Source: Euryarchaeota archaeon UBA62
GTDB lineage: Archaea; Thermoplasmatota; Poseidoniia; Poseidoniales; Thalassarchaeaceae
Assembly (NCBI GenBank): GCA_002502095.1
Contig: DAPJ01000023.1
Span: forward strand, 1 to 8,547
Length of the DNA stretch: 8,547 nucleotides
Direction of reading: 5' to 3'
A program made the position numbers and the translations under genes. Numbering within the stretch: position 1 is the first letter of the stretch; each line of letters begins with the position of its first letter. The notes under the pieces were generated by a model. The model worked only from the letters and a program-made list of their open reading frames with translations. It searched no databases and was not told the origin of the DNA. Positions 6,818 to 8,547 of this stretch are shown here, one piece after another.

Positions 6818-7054
6818 TTGATTTCCTTAGCTTCCCTAATTTTATCTGCTATATTCTCATGGTATGTTCCCAGTTTTTTCACCTCGAGAGGGCCAGAAAT
6901 TGAAATATCCCTATGTACCCTAATCCTAATCTTTGCTGGCACTCAATTGTGGATATCAGGACCTAATCCTATTATGTTTGGAATGGTCATTGGCTCAGGG
7001 TGGTTCCTTCTAAACCGAACTTCTGACCTAGTCTTCCCCGTCTCTGCCGAATAA
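6818..7054 (+). CDS. Possible small membrane protein, TTG start
   Basis: This 78-residue frame starts at TTG, 9 bases after the aminotransferase stop, with GAGGG 6 nt upstream. The product is very hydrophobic, with three likely membrane segments at about 3-20, 29-47 and 51-71, separated by short polar turns (TSRGPE, SGPN). I recognise no family. Its last 27 bases overlap the end of the convergent gene on the other strand. In favour of a real gene: the good spacing, ribosome site and coherent helix pattern. Against it: the rare start codon, small size and lack of recognisable homology. If it is not real, the stretch 6809-7027 is a plain convergent intergenic region. Confidence 0.5.
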   Translation: MISLASLILSAIFSWYVPSFFTSRGPEIEISLCTLILIFAGTQLWISGPNPIMFGMVIGSGWFLLNRTSDLVFPVSAE

Positions 7055-8125
7055 TTCGAATGGTAGGTCGATCATCCCTCCCGGGGTGCTTTCCTCTTCG
7101 ATCTCGATTGTGTCCATAGACTCTCCTTCATCTGTCAGTGATGGAAGCAAGTCATTGTCCATTTCAGACTTGGGCGCCTCCAGCGATTCTGTCTGTAGAT
7201 TCTCCAAACGCTCTTCCGGGTCCAGCATCCAATCCGGGACGCCATTAGAACCACCAAGGACTGAAATCGATGTAAAAGTTGCCAATGGAAGGACAGAGAT
7301 TGCTATCAGGAAATCGATAACTGCACTTTTCGGTATTTCAGCATCAGGGGAAATAAATCCAAGAACCATAGCATCGATTTGTAGGTCATTCCAGTCGGCA
7401 TAGTCGAGTTCCAGCCACCCCAGTGATGCCTCAAGGAGCATTCTAGCAGCATACCAGAAAATGACTATTGGAAGAACCCAAGAGAAAATCGAGAATCTCC
7501 ATATTACCGTCCTGAGGACGGAAGCAAAACCGACCAGATGGTTGGAAATAATTGGCTGAATCTTCATTGCCAACCATAGTGATGCTAGATAGCCAGCCAT
7601 GCCAAGTTCGAAAGCGCTTCCCGATTTTACTAGAGAGCTAGGAAAACCTTCGATAATGGCCAATGGAACAGCAATTAGTAGAATCTGCAACGGAACCGCA
7701 ATTAGTTGTAGTCCCCCATGGACAGCAATCAGATCATATCCGTCCCTACTTACTCTCCGGTCCACCAATCTTGCCATTTTCCCATACGGACTGGAACTTA
7801 CTGATAGCCTCGATCTATCGACTAGCTCTGGATCTCCTTTTCTTGTTCTGAGTCCTAGGAAAGATGCCAAACCGCCTCTTTTAACGATAAAGTAAGGTCT
7901 GAACCCACCCAAAGATAAAGCTAGGAATAGTGAGAAAACTCCATACAAAACCCCAGAAACAACAATCCACTCAATTAGATTAGTCTTCACTGTAACGGAG
8001 AATCCCTCCCTGTCAATTTCGAAAAGGTACCTAGTAGAGAATCCGAAAATAGGTATCAAGGTCACCTGTAACAGAACTAGTAACGATAGAGTCAGCCTAT
8101 TCTTTAGTGACTGATCTTCACTCAT
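7028..8125 (-). CDS. Six-helix integral membrane protein with acidic C-terminal tail, function unknown
   Basis: The 365-residue protein starts at ATG on the minus strand (8125) and ends at 7028. Hydrophobic segments lie at about 11-30, 52-72, 138-160, 171-192, 206-228 and 267-290. Between the second and third is a basic loop (about 76-132) rich in Arg and Lys, which by the positive-inside rule should face the cytoplasm. The last 73 residues (293-365) are soluble and strongly acidic, with about 23 Asp or Glu and only a few basic residues, probably a disordered cytoplasmic tail. There are no cysteines and no nucleotide-binding or catalytic motif that I recognise. The N-terminal region LSLGGFRPYFIVKRGG is a possible amphipathic entry into the loop. 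No Shine-Dalgarno precedes the ATG, so the transcript may be leaderless. The basic loop and acidic tail could interact electrostatically, which is only inference. Confidence 0.85.
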   Translation of the reverse strand: MSEDQSLKNRLTLSLLVLLQVTLIPIFGFSTRYLFEIDREGFSVTVKTNLIEWIVVSGVLYGVFSLFLALSLGGFRPYFIVKRGGLASFLGLRTRKGDPELVDRSRLSVSSSPYGKMARLVDRRVSRDGYDLIAVHGGLQLIAVPLQILLIAVPLAIIEGFPSSLVKSGSAFELGMAGYLASLWLAMKIQPIISNHLVGFASVLRTVIWRFSIFSWVLPIVIFWYAARMLLEASLGWLELDYADWNDLQIDAMVLGFISPDAEIPKSAVIDFLIAISVLPLATFTSISVLGGSNGVPDWMLDPEERLENLQTESLEAPKSEMDNDLLPSLTDEGESMDTIEIEEESTPGGMIDLPFELFGRDGED

Positions 8126-8284
8126 GAATCAACGCATACGCAAGCCATCATAAGCTCTTCACTATCTGTGCCAGTATTCTCGCGACTTATTCCACCTTAT
8201 CATGAGTCCCGACCGGGTTTATTCTCAAGTCGAACGCAATGTCCCAACCTTCATACATGTAGCTAAGCCCCCAATTATGTTAGT
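8126..8284. promoter_or_regulatory. Divergent intergenic region with candidate promoters
   Basis: This 159-base gap separates two divergent genes and should carry both promoters. On the minus strand, CTTATGATG (8146-8154), preceded by purine-rich GAAGAG (8155-8160), is centred about 25 bases before the ATG at 8125. That spacing suits a TATA/BRE pair driving a leaderless or nearly leaderless mRNA. On the plus strand, candidates are TTTATT (8218-8223), which would give a leader of roughly 35-40 bases, or CATACAT (8252-8258), centred 30 bases before the ATG at 8285 and fitting a leaderless transcript. All are weak matches to the archaeal TATA consensus. No RNA gene is apparent here. Confidence 0.35.
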
Positions 8285-8547
8285 ATGCGTGTCCTCACTC
8301 CCCTGCTACTCTGTTCGTTGTTGCTATTAACCTCAATGGCTCCCATGTTCGGAGGAGGAAATCAGCTTGGTTTGGATGATGGGGCATCCGTACAAGCTAG
8401 GTCATCTCTGATCGACTTCGAAGTAACCTCGATCGAGTTCGGAACCGGTGCAAATCAGGCCATGCAATGGAGTCAACCAGATGGCAGTATCCAAGAATAT
8501 GTCATCAGAGGCCAGGAAATACAGATAGAGGTCACATTCACTCAGGC
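8285..8547 (+). CDS. N-terminal part of a secreted protein (3' end outside the window)
   Basis: From ATG at 8285 the frame stays open to the window end, giving 87 complete codons. The protein begins MRVLTPLLLCSLLLLTSMAP, a clear signal peptide with a short basic n-region, a leucine-rich core and small residues near a probable cleavage site. The Cys at residue 10 is inside the hydrophobic core rather than in a lipobox. The mature part so far (about residues 22-87) is polar, with alternating hydrophobic residues such as SLIDFEVTSIEF and YVIRGQEIQIEVTFTQ, suggesting the beginning of a beta-sandwich domain, like other secreted surface proteins of this genome. No family can be named from this much sequence. 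No Shine-Dalgarno is present. Confidence 0.75.
   Translation, partial: MRVLTPLLLCSLLLLTSMAPMFGGGNQLGLDDGASVQARSSLIDFEVTSIEFGTGANQAMQWSQPDGSIQEYVIRGQEIQIEVTFTQ

Noticed and set aside
7086..7895. Plus-strand ORFs of 98-105 codons opposite the six-helix protein
   Set aside because: They are serine-rich antisense shadows of a hydrophobic coding frame, with no start context or domain signal.
1..8547. CRISPR array, insertion sequence, phage or defence system
   Set aside because: No regularly spaced repeats, terminal inverted repeats, transposase, integrase or nuclease motifs were seen on either strand.

Overview
The window looks like chromosomal DNA of a mesophilic archaeon. Its gene families and style fit the Thermoplasmata-related marine Euryarchaeota (Marine Group II/III, Candidatus Poseidoniales type). 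The best archaeal evidence is a tRNA-Trp gene (3182-3370) with an intron at 37/38, framed by a bulge-helix-bulge splice motif and containing a box C/D guide RNA. Supporting points are an archaeal-type DUF92 membrane protein, few Shine-Dalgarno sites, and several large secreted or membrane-anchored proteins including a subtilase. The lineage is inferred from style; no marker gene fixes it.

Layout, left to right: the 3' part of a DUF92/TIGR00297 membrane protein (2-724, +); a 780-residue cell-surface membrane protein with extracytoplasmic beta-rich domains and a cysteine-less thioredoxin-like domain (772-3114, +); the intron-containing tRNA-Trp (3182-3370, +); a secreted, C-terminally anchored S8 subtilisin-like protease (3425-5605, +); a class I PLP aminotransferase (5657-6808, +); a possible 78-residue small membrane protein starting with TTG (6818-7054, +); a convergent six-helix membrane protein with an acidic tail (7028-8125, -); a divergent intergenic region (8126-8284); and the 5' end of another secreted protein (8285-8547, +).

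All genes up to 7054 are on the + strand. The aminotransferase and the small ORF look translationally coupled. The protease and aminotransferase would fit a peptide-degrading lifestyle (extracellular proteolysis, then amino-acid transamination), but their adjacency is the only evidence here for a functional link. No mobile element, CRISPR array or defence system is visible.

The most rewarding element is the tRNA-Trp intron. It folds as a near-textbook C/D guide RNA: kink-turn stem CGGG/CCCG, box C ATGACGA, D' CTGA, C' CTGATGA, D CCGA, with guide spacers of 11 and 12 nt. Its D guide makes a perfect 10-bp duplex with the anticodon loop of its own pre-tRNA, placing C34 exactly at the N+5 position. 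It also shows a paired U-to-C change in boxes C and D and an additional 7-bp hairpin downstream of box D.
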